From positions 23,374,501 through 23,438,500 of the forward strand of contig CM048553.1 in assembly GCA_026413225.1 (NCBI GenBank): a stretch of DNA of 64,000 bases, in the 5' to 3' direction. A model generated the notes under the pieces. That model was not told the origin of the DNA. It saw nothing but the letters and a program-made list of their open reading frames with translations, and ran no database searches. The DNA comes from Otis tarda. Taxonomy: Eukaryota; Chordata; Aves; Otidiformes; Otididae. Positions 11,701-22,838 of the stretch are shown here, piece by piece; position 1 is the stretch's first letter, and each line of letters begins with the position of its first letter. The position numbers were made by a program, and so were the translations under genes.

Positions 11701-14700
11701 ATAGGTGAGAACACCTGATTTTGCAAATAATGTGGATAGGTAAAGGCATGCTCATTATGAACAAACAGCTAATGGTACAAAAGGAGATGCACTACTGATA
11801 GAAAAGGTGGGAATAAGACAGAGGCTATGATTATATTAATGACTGTTAGCTTAATTTGGCACAAGTCCAGCTGATAAAACCTCATCTTTTGTCATGTGCC
11901 ACTGGCTGCTTATTCACACCTTCTGTGGTGTTCCAGCAGTAACATTGCTTCAGCCATGCAGTGATCTGATTTGGCTGAAAATGACTACTTGCTGGTTTTG
12001 TTTATATTGGGTTGGGTTTTTTTTCCTTTTTTTTTCCCCCAGACTGTATGAACCCTAACCTTGTGGGAAGATGTGAATTAATGAAAAATAGCAGTACATT
12101 AAACAAAAGGAGACTATCATAGCTAAAATACATATTTGTTAGCAACAATTTAAAGTCTTACTTTTTTTTTTTCTTTGAAATGAGTTCTAACTTGCTACAA
12201 ATGTGTTTCTGTTTTAATGTAGGTACGTATGAGCAGAGGAAAGTCCTTAGTTGAAAAAGCAATCAAAGAGCAGGTAAGCTGAGTAATCAACAAATTCATG
12301 CTTGAGAAACTTTGGTTTTGCTCTTCTAGAAAACAAGCAGTAATAAGAGTGGTCTTAGTGGTCTAAGAGAGAAGTCCCTCATGGAACACTCAGGCAGAAA
12401 TCGCGGGATCGTCGAAGTCAGACTGTCAGGTCATGCTTTCTGGGTACTTTCTGAAGAACTGAAAGTCTGTGGAGTCTTATGACCAGTGTTACAAGCTATC
12501 AAGTTTGCTAATACAGCTAGCATTTGATAGGTACTCATGCAGTTAAAGTAAATGTATAAATTCACTGTCTTCAAATCTTAGTTACTATAAAATGTGACAA
12601 TAGACAACAATTTTGGCTTTATGAAAGGTTAAATATAATCTTTTGATGAAGTGCTGTGATACGGAGATGGAAAAGTCGGTTGAGGAGAGTGGCAAAGAGA
12701 GTCTTTTGGCAAGAAGAAAAGCACCTGCGGTTTGATCTCAGCTTTCATATTATCTGTTGTAACATATTTTAATTATTTTACATAAACTACTGTATATTGC
12801 TTAAAGTTATTGATATAATCTATTGTTTGCAGGACTTAATCCCCTCTGGTAGTATACTGTCCAGTGCTTTGAGTTGGGGTGTGAAGATACTTCATGTTGA
12901 TGGTAAATTATTTTTGTTTGATGAAGCCTAACTTGAACTTGTAAAATTAATTTAATTATTCTTTTATTGAGTTCAAAATATTAAAAATTACAAATTACAT
13001 CAAACACAAAAATAAACTCAGCTGAGTAAAATTCTCCATCTTTTTGCCAGATGTTAAGAATTACATTGAACAAAAGAAAAAGGAGCTCTACCTAATCAAA
13101 AAAGCAGGCAGTTCTTTTAAAGATGTGGTAAGTGGCTCTTTGCCAGTTCTGAAAATGCCAGTTGTGAAAGTGCCTTTTGTTTCATTAACTGAGAAAACAC
13201 AGGTATACTAAATACCATCTACTGTGAAGCTTACAGATTTTCTTTTAATAAAGTCTTGCTCATGCTCAGTTTTTCACAGACCAGTATGTTTTATGAATTT
13301 ATTTTAAAACATCTTTGAAAAATAGAAAGGATTAGCCATACATTTCAGCATTACTCAAAAATAAATTCCATAGTAGTGTTGATTAAATAATATGCAGACC
13401 TTTGCTTTTGCAAAGAATATCTACGACTCAGAAGTACTGAACTGTTCAAAATTTCCGTTCTGCCTGCCTCAAAAAGAATAAATAATAAAAATTGTAGCTT
13501 GGTTTTAGTATGATGTAGATTGTGGTTAAATTGCCTTGTATAATTTTCCTTATGAGACAGTGATTGGAAACCCTTTCCCTTTGATGGACCATTTTGAAGA
13601 ATCACAGTTATGTTTCCTGAAGAGTCTGTCTCTGGGGAATCTGTGTCAGTTGCTCAGCTCTGCATCTTTTCCTTCCCAGTCTTTAACAAACGTGTATAAA
13701 ACATCTTTGAGCTATTCTGCCAATAATGTGCATGTGAAAATCCCAATTTCTCCAGATTTTAATGTGTGATGTAGTGAGACATTGAAACTATTTTAGCTGC
13801 TTGTATGCTCCATCTGCAGTTGCTCTGTAACTTAAATATATGAAGTTGTACAGTTATCTAGTCTAGGCAAGGGTCTGTAGTAAGTAAATGGAAACATACC
13901 ATCTAGAGTATGTTACATTGTTTTGGAATGCAATATTGGCTAATTATTGAGGCCACATGAAATCCTCTGCTAAGTCATCAGTGTTCGTGGGTAGCAGGGT
14001 GAGATTTTTTTCCAAGTAGTATAAAATACGAGTTTGTACCTTTTCCAGAATCAGTTACAGCTAACAGCTGATGCTTGGATGTAGACTTAATTCTTTTTCT
14101 GCAGAGAAAATACTCCTTTTGATTTTAACCATAATTGCTAAAAAAAACCCTCCACACAACCTGTGTAAATCCATTCAAATGAGAAGAATTATTTTAATTG
14201 GAGAATGTTGCTATCTGCGGGTTTTGGCGGTGTTTTACAGCTTGTAGTTAATTAGCATTTATAAAATGTAAAAATGTTTATCTGTATTTAAGAATCAACT
14301 TTAAACCATGGCAAGGTATTTTGAGGGAGAGAGTAAGTGAATAAACTTACCTGTGTGAGTTTTGTTTTGTTTTGTTTGTTTTTTGTTTGGTTTTAGTTTT
14401 AGGAAAAATAAATTGGAACATCTCAACACTTTTTTTTTTTTCAGTGTAGAAATAAATATTCCCTTGGGAAACATGTTGCCATATATCATAAGTACTAGTG
14501 AGCTTAGTTTCCTGCAAAATTTATCGTGACTGTGTATGAAGTCATGATTAACACAGGGAAACTCTCCTAACTTAAAATTAATTACAGCTAAATCTTTAAG
14601 TAAAATACAGAATAATATTCACAGGGATTTTACACCTTCTCTTTTTTTTTCAATAGGGAAAACAAGTTACTGCTCAAAAGTCAAGAAGTAAGTATTTCTG

Positions 14701-17700
14701 TATTTGTAGAGGTTTTTGTTTTGCCTTTTTGAACGCTTAAAATGTGCTACAGTTCTCATCTGGTCAAGTGTGCTGCTGTATTCTAATTTGTGTGTCTAAG
14801 AAAAGCATGTAGAAAAACTTCATGGAAGTAGAGTTTGTCAAATGAGTTCTAAAATAATGTCTGATACTGGAGTAACTTGTTGAATGAAGAAAAGTATTTC
14901 TCTTTTGATTTCCTTTTCTCTCTCTTGAGCAGGTAGACTGAAAAATCCATTTGTCAAGGTGGAAGATAGAAGTCGGTAAGTGTTCTCTTTTTGCATTCAA
15001 TAATGTGGTTCTGAAACCAAGCAATTGAGAAACATTTAGTGTGCCTTGAGGAAGTGGCCTTCAGATTTCAATTTTCTTTTACTTCCCGACTTGAGATGCC
15101 AGGCACACTGTCTTCTTATAATAAGATACACATTTTCATCTCTGCATGCTCTGTGTTTAGCCACTGAATGAGATTAAGCAGGCAGTAGTATGATAGGGAA
15201 TATTCGCAATAAGTAGTGGAAGTGGAAAGTTAATATGTAGCTCCAGTTTGTAGATCATGAGTGAGTTCTTTGGGTTACTTTCTGCCAAGGGCTGGCCATA
15301 GGAATGGAAAGGAAACCTGGAAGCTTTGAACCTTGACATCTTCTCTTAGACCCAAATCCTATTGCCCACAAGGCCAATGAAACTTGGTATACTAAACTTC
15401 AGTCTTGTAGTCCCAACCTAACTTCTGCTTTATGATGATGTTTATAAGCTCCCAATTTTTGACCTAATTTACTTGACATGTTCCTGAATTAAAAAAAAAG
15501 AGATCTAAACCTGATCTTACACTGTGAGTTGGTGTAATAAGTATGAGGGACATGAGGATAATGGGGACAATTGGACAAACGCAATTATAAGTACAATAAA
15601 CTTGTATAGAAATATGTTTGAATTTGACTTCTGAATGTAGCCGTGTACTAAACACCTAAAACAATTCTAAATGTTTATGTAACAATGTTTTTTAATGTTT
15701 AAATATTTATGCAACATAAGTAACAGTTCAGATGCAGAACAAGATGCTTAGCTGTGACTATTATGTTTTCTAGACTTGCTCTTCTTCTGCCTGGGTAGCT
15801 TGTAATAGTGGGGGGTGGCGGGAGCAGAAATCAGACTGAACTCTGGCATCAGCATTTCAGTCAACTGATTCAGTATGTGAACTTCTGGCATGCTGTACTG
15901 TAAACTTCTCTAATGCATTGAGAGCACTGATACAGTTGCTAGTTCCGATACCCACCTAAGTACAGTGCTGTATGGGAAAATTGTCTTTCTGGAAAATTAA
16001 AAGGTCCATTGTAAAAATGATTTTCTATGGTGAATTGACTAAAAGTTGTCCAAAAGGAAGAAAATTGTAAAATGGAAAAAAAAAAATAATGCACTGGATG
16101 TTAGGAACTGCTATAGCTACTTTTCAGGGACATGGATGCACCATCATCCAAATTGTTCTTAGTTTTATTGGTTACTCAACTCTCAACAGCAAATAGTCAT
16201 GAAAGCCATACTCCAGGGAATGTGTAAGACAGCTATGGAAACTCAAGGCAAATCTCTTTTGAGAAAGTATAAAGTTTATAGGAAGGAAAGAGGAGTGACT
16301 TATTCTAGGGTATTTGTCTGCTTAGCATTCTGTGTATATTATAGGTAAGAGAAACACTTTTCTAAGATTTTTTTACCTGATTGTAGTTTGTGCTATATAT
16401 TCCTTTTTCCATTTCTGAAGGTTCTAATGCACTTGTTCTGTCTAATACAGCCACTACAGACCATTTTATCTGCAGTTACCGAGTTTTCCAGTTCTGAACT
16501 ACTGTGTCCCAAGACCATACAGTCCATTTGAGGTGGATAAGAAGTATTCTTCTGGTCAAAAGCAAACTCAATCTAAGCAAAGGTTTGTTGAAAACTTGTT
16601 ACTGAGGAGTGGATAGAGGAGAGTGTGGTTCCCTAAAATAATTCTAAAGTATTTGTTTTCTAAAATAATTGCTCTGCTTCTAATTTTGTGTGATATTTAA
16701 TACTAATAGCCATGTTTCAGCTGATGTATTTGCTGCACTGTAACTGTTCGTGTCTGTCTATCTTTTTGTACCCTCTTTATCCTATCTTTAGTCCTTTTTT
16801 TGGACATACAGATGCATACATCCAAAAATGCAAACTTCTCCTATCACTGTGGGTCAGCATAAGATAGTTTTTTCCTTTCTGCCACTGGTTTCTTCTTTGT
16901 CCTCATCTTGGATGCTATCCAGTAAGTATTTTACAGGAAGTGGTTTTCTTAAGATTTCTTTTGATATCTGTCAGTATAATGCTAAAGTAGGCATTTAAAA
17001 AATTTTAAAACAGTGATATTCAGTCACAGTGCAAAACATTGTTGATAAAGTCTGATTTATAGAAATTAGACTCTGTAAATACTGCTTCAGCTCTTTGGAG
17101 ATGAAAAATGGATGCCAGCTGCCCACTAGAATTGCATTTGATCTTACAGCAAGTGTTTATGTGATACATTTTGTCATTCAGGCTCTATTTGAGCACTCCA
17201 AATGCAGGTGGGACTTTTGGTAAATCAGTTTTATTATTTGAAACTACTTAATTATCTGGGAGGTATTTTTGTGAATCAAACTGTTGTCTTGAATTTCTTC
17301 TACCTAGCATATCTGGAGTATTAATGATTCTTTCTTTGACTTCTAAAATTTGTTTGTGTGAGAGATTAAAGATATTTTGCTGAAAGGTAGCTTTGCTATA
17401 CGTAGAACTTTCTGTATCTAGTAACTTTTGCTGCTTTTCTGTCTTTGAGGTGTAAGAATGACTTAAGTGTGATACTTGTTTTCTTTATAATATAGTTTCT
17501 GCACTGTTCAGGTTCTGCCCAGTCTTCACCATTATTATAGTGCTGGAGGCTTTTAGCTGATGTTGCCGTCATGAATTTAATTTTATTTTTTTTTTATTTG
17601 GGGTTGGTTTTTTTTTTAATTGCAACGAATGTAGAAGTATGAAAAAGCAAAGCAACTGTAACACAGCAGTAACCCTTGCAATAATAAGGCAATTTCTGGT

Positions 17701-20700
17701 GATGTCTCTTCAGAAGGGGTTAGAAAGGCCCATTCTTTCCGAAGCATTAAAAAAAGGCCAAAAAAAAAGAGGGAATATTATTTTCCTTTATATAGATTAA
17801 GGAATATAATATATTAAAAATTTCAGGAGTTATATTTGAGTGAATATTCGTATTTAATCTTTCAGGTTGGCACATGCCAAAGAGATACTTAGGTGAGAGA
17901 TGATTTCATACTCGGCAGGTAAATGTGAGGAATGTCAGTTTCAGGAGAGAGAAAGGGGAGTGCTCGCTTGTTTTTTTTCTCTCGCTTTATCTGGGAGAAA
18001 AGCTTGTTGTAGTTAAGTTGTCAGTTCTTACTTCTGCATCAGGCAAGATCTGCAGACATTATTCAGTCTTCAGATGGTAAATTCTGTTGTTTATATTCTG
18101 CTTTACTGGTTCTCTGATTTTTACAATTCTAAAGAGGGAGGGTGAAAAGTACAGAGTTAGGTGGAGCCTGTCCTGTGGAACCTGACAAATGCTGGGGCAG
18201 GTGTCACCAATTTAGACTTGTTGATTGAAAATTATTGTTGAAAGCAGTGTACACTTATGCTGAACAATACATCACTATGCTTTGTAAGTTAGATTTTTGA
18301 GGACAGGTTTTTTGATGTGAAGTCCTGAGCTTACATCTATGCAGATATTTGGTAAAGTCTGTCAGAATTATTTTTGGCTAGACAGGGAGATGGCACTGTT
18401 CCTCTGAAGTAAAAGGGAAGTAGAGGATTGATGGTTTTGCTTTACCACCAGCACGTCGTCCTTAGGTGGTTTAATAGTGAATTGCAGCAAATGAGGATTG
18501 TGAAGGTCATGGAGCAGCTATTGAAAACCTCTTCCTCTTTTAATCTCCAGGAAGAACTTGAGGTTCATTTCCTCATCTTTCCACTTAGCCTGTACCTAGA
18601 AAAACAGGACAAAATGACATTTGGTCAGCATATTCAAAACTTACTTATAACTAACAAATATGACTGTTCTTTACTTCTAATAAAGAATGAGAGGTCATCT
18701 GTTAGACCAAGTGGTTTTGCTGAGTATTTTCTTGGCATCGAAAATACTGACAGTCGATGAGCTTTTCGAAGACTTTTTTTTTTCTAGTTTTGATTTTATC
18801 AAACCTCCTTTTATTAACTATGCAGAGAGATTTCAATATGTCCTTTGATTTGTCAAGTGAAATTTTTTTATTTAGTAATTTTGCATTGTTTAATCTGAAT
18901 CAGTGATGGTAGCACATCTGTGTTAACCTGGATGTTTTATGCTTATGTATAGTTGTACTGGGTCTGCCTGTCTTCTTGCAGTAAATATTTTTTCACTAAT
19001 GCATAACTTTTCTCTTTGTTTTTCCTAAGCATTGACTAACATAATGTAAGTTTGAGGGGAAATAAAGAATTATTTTTTTTAAGTGAACAAGAATGAACAT
19101 ACTGCACGGGGCAAGTATAGACCTCAGCTTCATATTTGAGACTCATTAATATATCTTTTCTGTTAACAGAAACAAAATAAATAGTGACAAGGACTGTGGA
19201 ACTCTTGTTCAGCTCCCTCAGAAGGACAAAAAAAAGAGAGGATATTGTGAATGTTGTGGGAAGAAATATGAAGATCTGCAAACAGTATGTGAAATGTCAA
19301 GTATATGCTTTGATACAGTCGTATCTCTTAAGTGGTATCGACAGTGGTTTCTACTTCGTAGTTTAATATTTATTTTTATCTTAAAAGATTTTCTGAATGT
19401 ATCTACTAAAAAGCAGCAAGCGGGTATTTTTTTCCCTTGTAGGTTTTTAATCTCAATTGCTGCTTCTGTGTGTGATAGTTGAAGGCACATGTCTCAGAGA
19501 CACTAGTAATAAATTAATAGTATTTACTCACTGCTCGATATCATAGTATTGACTTGTATATTCATATCTGTAGCATTTGTTTCATGTTTTTTCTTTAATT
19601 CCAGCATCTTGAAAGTGAACAGCACAAAAATTTTGCACAAAGCACACAGTACCAAGTTGTTGATGATATAATCTCAAAGTTTGTTTATGATTTTGTCGAA
19701 TACATAGATGATGCAAAAACATTTAAAAGGTAAGTTGTATGTTCTAAATTTTAAAGACTCTGAGTTAAGACATTGAATATAAAGATATTTAGTTCTGAAA
19801 TTCTGGGTCTGGTACAGAAAAAATTCATATTTTTCAGTCTGAAACAAATCACTGAAATTTGCAATGCAGTTGTACCTGGCAAATCAGTTCTATAAAGCAG
19901 AAATTAGGGAAAAAAAAATTGAAAGTGCAGATAGCATTACAGGAAAATGAAACTGAAAGGAATTGCCAAGAGTTGTCCTACCTGTACTTCAGCTTCAGAA
20001 AAGCAATATCTACTGTACTAAAATATTGCGGACAGAAGGACAAGAATGTCTGGTCATCTTGCTCTAAAAACTTTGTCATTCTTAGTAGCCTAAGAACAGC
20101 AAATGATATCCTTCTCAGTAAATTTCATAGAATCATAGAATCACATGGTTGGATGGGACCTATAAGATCATCTAGTCCAACCGTCTTCCCACTACCATTG
20201 CTGGCACAGCTACTAAACCATATCTTGTAGCTTCTCATCAAGCCGCCTCTTGAACACTGCCAGGGACGGCGACTCCACCACCTCCCTGGGCAGGCCATTC
20301 CAGTGCCTGACCACTCTTTGAGAGAAAAAGTTTTTCCTCACATCCAATCTAAACCTCCTTTGGTACAACTTGTGGCCATTTCCTCGGGTCCTGCTTGTTG
20401 CCTGGAAGAAGAGGCCAAACCCCTGTTCATCACAACCTGCCTTCAGGAAGCTATAGAGTGCAATGAGGTCTCCCCTGAGCCTCCTCTTCTCCAGATTCAT
20501 TTGATCTCCTTATCAATGGAAAAACTTATCCTAGTCTAATCTAGGTCTTCCTATCTATACTCTAAGCCTCTTAACTTCTGCCCTGCCTGTGCTGGACAAA
20601 GAAAGCAGATTTTTGTTTTTTCCTTCATAGCTTAAATGGGCAAGAAGGGCTTGTTTCGTGTCTTGGCCTTTAGGCACCAATGTCTGCATTACTTGGAACA

Positions 20701-22362
20701 GTAACTCAGTTCAAGATTGCTCTGATTTCTTGCAAATGAGTCAGGAGATAAGGCATAACTTTCTCATTTATTAAAAAAAAAAAATTGAAGAAATAAAGAT
20801 ATTCTTAGTGAAATCAAAGGAAATGCAAATAGGGTCAAACAACTGATAGCCTAATGAAGGCAAACCTTTATTCCTTTTTTGATTTAAAAATACTCGAGAG
20901 GTTAGGTTTGAAATACTATGCCAAGAAAATAATATAATTATGCTAATTTTGTGTGTGTATATCATAGAATATTTGTCAGTATTTATAGTCATTGCTTTAC
21001 ATTAACTTCTTTTGTTCTTAATACTACCATGAATGGAGATTTACTGGAATACTAGACTACTTGGTGTATTTTTAAAGACTGTTACAAGCTGTAGAAATCA
21101 ATAGGAAAACATCAAATTCAAATATAAGGCACTCTGTACCTCTAGAAATAGTGTGTTGCTAACCTAAATACCTCTTTTCCTTAAAAATAAAAACAAAAAT
21201 TGCTTTGTCAGTTCAGTTGCTTTTATAGAATCAGTTCCATATGGAGTTATGTTACCCATGTTTTTTTCAAGTGTTTACTAATAATTTTAAACAACTTCAT
21301 TGTAGGACAAAATGTAGTACGGGATATTTTTCTCCTATTATTGGAAAGATAACTAGACCAGATGAGCTGAAAGAACGACTGAAAAAGCAACGCCTTTCAT
21401 TGAAAACTTACTCGTGGAAGGATACGGCAATGCGGGCTCTCAAACTGGATCGCCAGCCTGCAGAAGTACAACCAAATTCTGTGCCAATACCTACCCCTAT
21501 TTCTGGATCTGTCTGTTCAGTTCTTTGTTGTCACCTGTCACAACCTTCAGAACTAAAAAGTAAGTTCAGAAATAATTATGAAAATCATAAAACTGATTGC
21601 TCCCGTGCTACAAACTTAAGAGAAACTGTTGTATCATCAAATTTCATACAGCCACCCCCTCAGAAAGATGACAAAGCATTCACAGAGAACTTGTCTCAAG
21701 CTTATGAGCCATTCAGTGAAGAAATGCTGGAACCAGAAGTAAATAAAAAGAATTTACAGTGTTTTCGGGAAGGCATGTATACTTTATATTCTCATACTCA
21801 AGTTACAGATTTTAGTGAAAAAGACACAAACCTATCACAGCCAAAACGCAAATTAAATAATGCCGCAGTTCTACCAGCAAAGTGTTTGAAAAAAACAGAT
21901 GCCAGGCCTACGTTTGTCAAGAAACATCGTGATTTATGTGATAATCATCAACAGATGCAGCACAATGCAGTTCTGGAGGCTGAGGTATCTGATACTGCTG
22001 TAAACAAAGAACTTAATGAATTGGCTGCCAGCACTGCACATAGTTCACCAGCTGGAAAACTGCACAGAAAAGTGAAGCTTTACTTGGGAAGAAATAAGAG
22101 AGAAACTGAGAAACAGAATATGGAGTTATGCGTAAAGTATACAGATGTTCCTGAAGAGAAGAGAAGTTCTTGCAGCTCACCAGTCCAGGCCTTACTGGAA
22201 TTGTTTCAGACAAGTGAAATACACTCAGAATTTGGAGGTTTTTCAGGTTACACGGAGAACAAAGGTTCAGCTAGCATTAAAGATATGTGGGAAGGGCAGA
22301 ATACAAATGTTATGTGGTCATTATTTACCTCTTCATCCTCATCCCCATTTGTTGGATTTTAA
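5751..22362 (+). CDS. DBF4: DBF4, regulatory subunit of CDC7 kinase (complete, 12 coding exons)
   Basis: My model is join(5751..5796, 8287..8465, 10842..11036, 12223..12273, 12833..12902, 13051..13127, 14657..14687, 14933..14975, 16451..16582, 19170..19284, 19605..19729, 21306..22362): 2,121 bases, 706 residues, all phases consistent and all introns GT-AG. Human DBF4 is about 675 residues. Domains: motif N/BRCT-like region (about 44-205, with [11 protein letters not shown] and [17 protein letters not shown]); motif M (about 219-270, with KNPFVKVED and YRPFYLQLP); motif C, a DBF-type zinc finger C301-x2-C304-x9-H314-x5-H320; then a long, poorly conserved tail ending in a conserved segment [15 protein letters not shown]. 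Known role: binds and activates CDC7 in the nucleus so that it phosphorylates MCM2-7 and fires replication origins. An in-frame TGA at 5736-5738 fixes the start. Confidence 0.96.
5797..8286 (+). other. DBF4: DBF4 intron 1
   Basis: About 2.5 kb. The first 220 bases are still CpG island; the rest is T-rich with a long T run near 7470. No repeat family or exon recognised. Confidence 0.7.
8287..8465 (+). CDS. DBF4: DBF4 coding exon 2
   Basis: Begins after TTCTTGCAG and ends GGAGGG^GTAAGT. It encodes the start of motif N, including [20 protein letters not shown]. The acceptor is a tandem CAGCAG, so a start at 8290 is equally in frame and would replace Pro-Asp by His. Confidence 0.95.
8466..10841 (+). 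other. DBF4: DBF4 intron 2
   Basis: About 2.4 kb carrying the 450-base solo LTR at 8815-9264. Open frames around 9800-10200 have no recognisable domain or conserved neighbour. Confidence 0.7.
8815..9264 (-). mobile_element. Solo LTR (450 bp), ERVL-like, antisense in DBF4 intron 2
   Basis: On the plus strand the block runs TGTTGTAATT ... CTAGGACA, flanked by a perfect 5-bp duplication GTGTT (8810-8814 and 9265-9269). On the minus strand it begins TGTCCTAG and passes a CATGCTCAGTATATC segment (a decayed TATA region near 9111-9116). It ends GGGCTAAATTACAACA, like the end of the 2115-3259 LTR. Orientation is therefore minus. It resembles a common avian LTR whose usual forms read TGACGTCATGCTCAGCATATAAA in this region, but the middle is shortened and mutated. 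Confidence 0.8.
10842..11036 (+). CDS. DBF4: DBF4 coding exon 3
   Basis: Sixty-five codons in phase 0 between TATTTAG and the donor ACA^GTAAGT. It encodes [21 protein letters not shown] and the SPVPSPES segment, very close to vertebrate DBF4. Confidence 0.96.
11037..12222 (+). other. DBF4: DBF4 intron 3
   Basis: About 1.2 kb, AT-rich with poly-T tracts near 12020 and 12165. Nothing else seen. Confidence 0.65.
12223..12273 (+). CDS. DBF4: DBF4 coding exon 4
   Basis: Seventeen codons ([17 protein letters not shown]) between TTAATGTAG and CAG^GTAAGC, phase 0 at both ends. It continues motif N. Confidence 0.93.
12274..12832 (+). other. DBF4: DBF4 intron 4
   Basis: About 560 bases without a recognised element. 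Confidence 0.65.
12833..12902 (+). CDS. DBF4: DBF4 coding exon 5
   Basis: Seventy bases encoding [23 protein letters not shown], after TGTTTGCAG and ending GATG^GTAAAT. The [10 protein letters not shown] segment is the Trp-containing end of the BRCT-like fold. Confidence 0.95.
13051..13127 (+). CDS. DBF4: DBF4 coding exon 6
   Basis: Seventy-seven bases encoding [19 protein letters not shown] and following residues, after TTTTTGCCAG and ending GTG^GTAAGT. It follows exon 5 after only 148 bases of intron. Confidence 0.95.
13128..14656 (+). other. DBF4: DBF4 intron 6
   Basis: About 1.5 kb. It contains a TTTTG-rich simple stretch near 14361-14395. The short open frames here (13351-13769) show no domain. 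Confidence 0.65.
14657..14687 (+). CDS. DBF4: DBF4 coding exon 7 (31-base microexon)
   Basis: Thirty-one bases ([10 protein letters not shown] plus one base) between TTTCAATAG and AGAA^GTAAGT. It is very short but preserves frame between exons 6 and 8 and matches the basic linker before motif M. Confidence 0.85.
14933..14975 (+). CDS. DBF4: DBF4 coding exon 8
   Basis: Forty-three bases encoding [13 protein letters not shown], the core of motif M, after TTGAGCAG and ending CG^GTAAGT. Motif M is known to contact CDC7. Confidence 0.94.
14976..16450 (+). other. DBF4: DBF4 intron 8
   Basis: About 1.5 kb of AT-rich sequence. No repeat family or exon recognised. Confidence 0.65.
16451..16582 (+). 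CDS. DBF4: DBF4 coding exon 9
   Basis: One hundred thirty-two bases encoding [17 protein letters not shown] and a polar stretch to SKQ, after AATACAG and ending AG^GTTTGT. It completes motif M. Confidence 0.95.
16583..19169 (+). other. DBF4: DBF4 intron 9
   Basis: About 2.6 kb. Poly-T/A tracts lie near 17585-17620 and 17755-17770. A 110-codon open frame at 18428-18760 has no recognisable domain and is treated as chance. Confidence 0.6.
19170..19284 (+). CDS. DBF4: DBF4 coding exon 10 (zinc-finger cysteines)
   Basis: Encodes [21 protein letters not shown] after TGTTAACAG, ending ACA^GTATGT. It carries the two zinc-binding cysteines (301 and 304); the histidines are in the next exon. Confidence 0.95.
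19285..19604 (+). other. DBF4: DBF4 intron 10 (splits the zinc finger)
   Basis: A 320-base phase-0 intron lying between the codons for the CxxC and HxxxxxH halves of the DBF-type zinc finger. No other feature. Confidence 0.8.
19605..19729 (+). CDS. DBF4: DBF4 coding exon 11 (zinc-finger histidines)
   Basis: Begins directly with His314 ([21 protein letters not shown]) after AATTCCAG and ends AAAAG^GTAAGT. It completes the C2H2 DBF-type finger and the conserved segment after it. Confidence 0.96.
19730..21305 (+). other. DBF4: DBF4 intron 11
   Basis: About 1.6 kb with a CR1 3' fragment at 20126-20498 in antisense orientation. The remainder is AT-rich and featureless. Confidence 0.7.
20126..20498 (-). 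mobile_element. CR1 LINE, 3' fragment
   Basis: Starts with CATAGAATCATAGAATCA (complement of the CR1 3' tail repeat), followed by the standard CR1 3' UTR and end of ORF2. The minus-strand translation includes [40 protein letters not shown] and [19 protein letters not shown], the C-terminus of CR1 ORF2. It is 5'-truncated as usual for CR1 and lies antisense in DBF4 intron 11. Confidence 0.93.
21306..22362 (+). CDS. DBF4: DBF4 coding exon 12 (last, long)
   Basis: After CATTGTAG, 352 codons including TAA at 22360-22362. It encodes the low-conservation tail, then [17 protein letters not shown] and the conserved C-terminus [15 protein letters not shown] (within 644-706), ending in a serine-rich run and PFVGF as in the human protein's FTGF ending. 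Confidence 0.95.
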
Positions 22363-22391
22363 TGCTGCTTTATTTAATACAGTATTTTTCA

Positions 22392-22397
22392 AATAAA
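22392..22397 (+). terminator. DBF4 polyadenylation signal, proximal
   Basis: AATAAA 30 bases after the DBF4 stop codon. Confidence 0.55.
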
Positions 22398-22518
22398 TTT
22401 TCAAAGTCAAGATTTTGTTCATGGAAACTTTTATTGCTGTATTATATGTAATGTACAGGTGGGGTTTTTTTTCAAGTTTTTTTTTAATGCAAAAACTTTT
22501 GTATATTTAAATATGAAA

Positions 22519-22524
22519 AATAAA
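22519..22524 (+). terminator. DBF4 polyadenylation signal, second
   Basis: AATAAA about 157 bases after the stop, followed by a GT/T-rich stretch (TTGTTGGGTTTTTTTC) of the kind found downstream of cleavage sites. Confidence 0.55.
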
Positions 22525-22819
22525 ACTAAGTTGTTGGGTTTTTTTCTTAAAAGGTACTGCTTTATCCCAGCTAGTAAAAGGCTCTGACCCCAGATTTAAG
22601 GTTAAATTAATTGCTAGGCAAAACCAATAAGCATGATGCTAGCTGCATTTGGATAGAAGTAATTTTCTAAAATAATTGATTATGGTACGTTCTAAATAAC
22701 TACATTATAAATAACTGGATGCTCCGTTGTAAATAAGGCAGTAATATTACTTGTGGACTACTGATGTTTTGTAGATATTTGGTTGCTTCCTATTTCTTCT
22801 GTTCTTTATTAGAAAATGC

Positions 22820-22838
22820 AAAAAAAAAAAAAAAAAAA
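22820..22838. repeat. Poly-A tract
   Basis: Nineteen consecutive A bases. Confidence 0.95.

Larger units (their letters stand above)
22363..22545 (+). other. DBF4: DBF4 3' UTR (estimated)
   Basis: Short AT-rich sequence after the stop with AATAAA at 22392-22397 and 22519-22524. The true end is not determined; further AATAAA-like signals lie downstream (for example near 24417). Confidence 0.6.

Noticed and set aside
18428-18760. 110-codon open frame in DBF4 intron 9
   Set aside because: No recognisable domain, not flanked by in-phase splice sites that fit DBF4, and DBF4 is complete without it.
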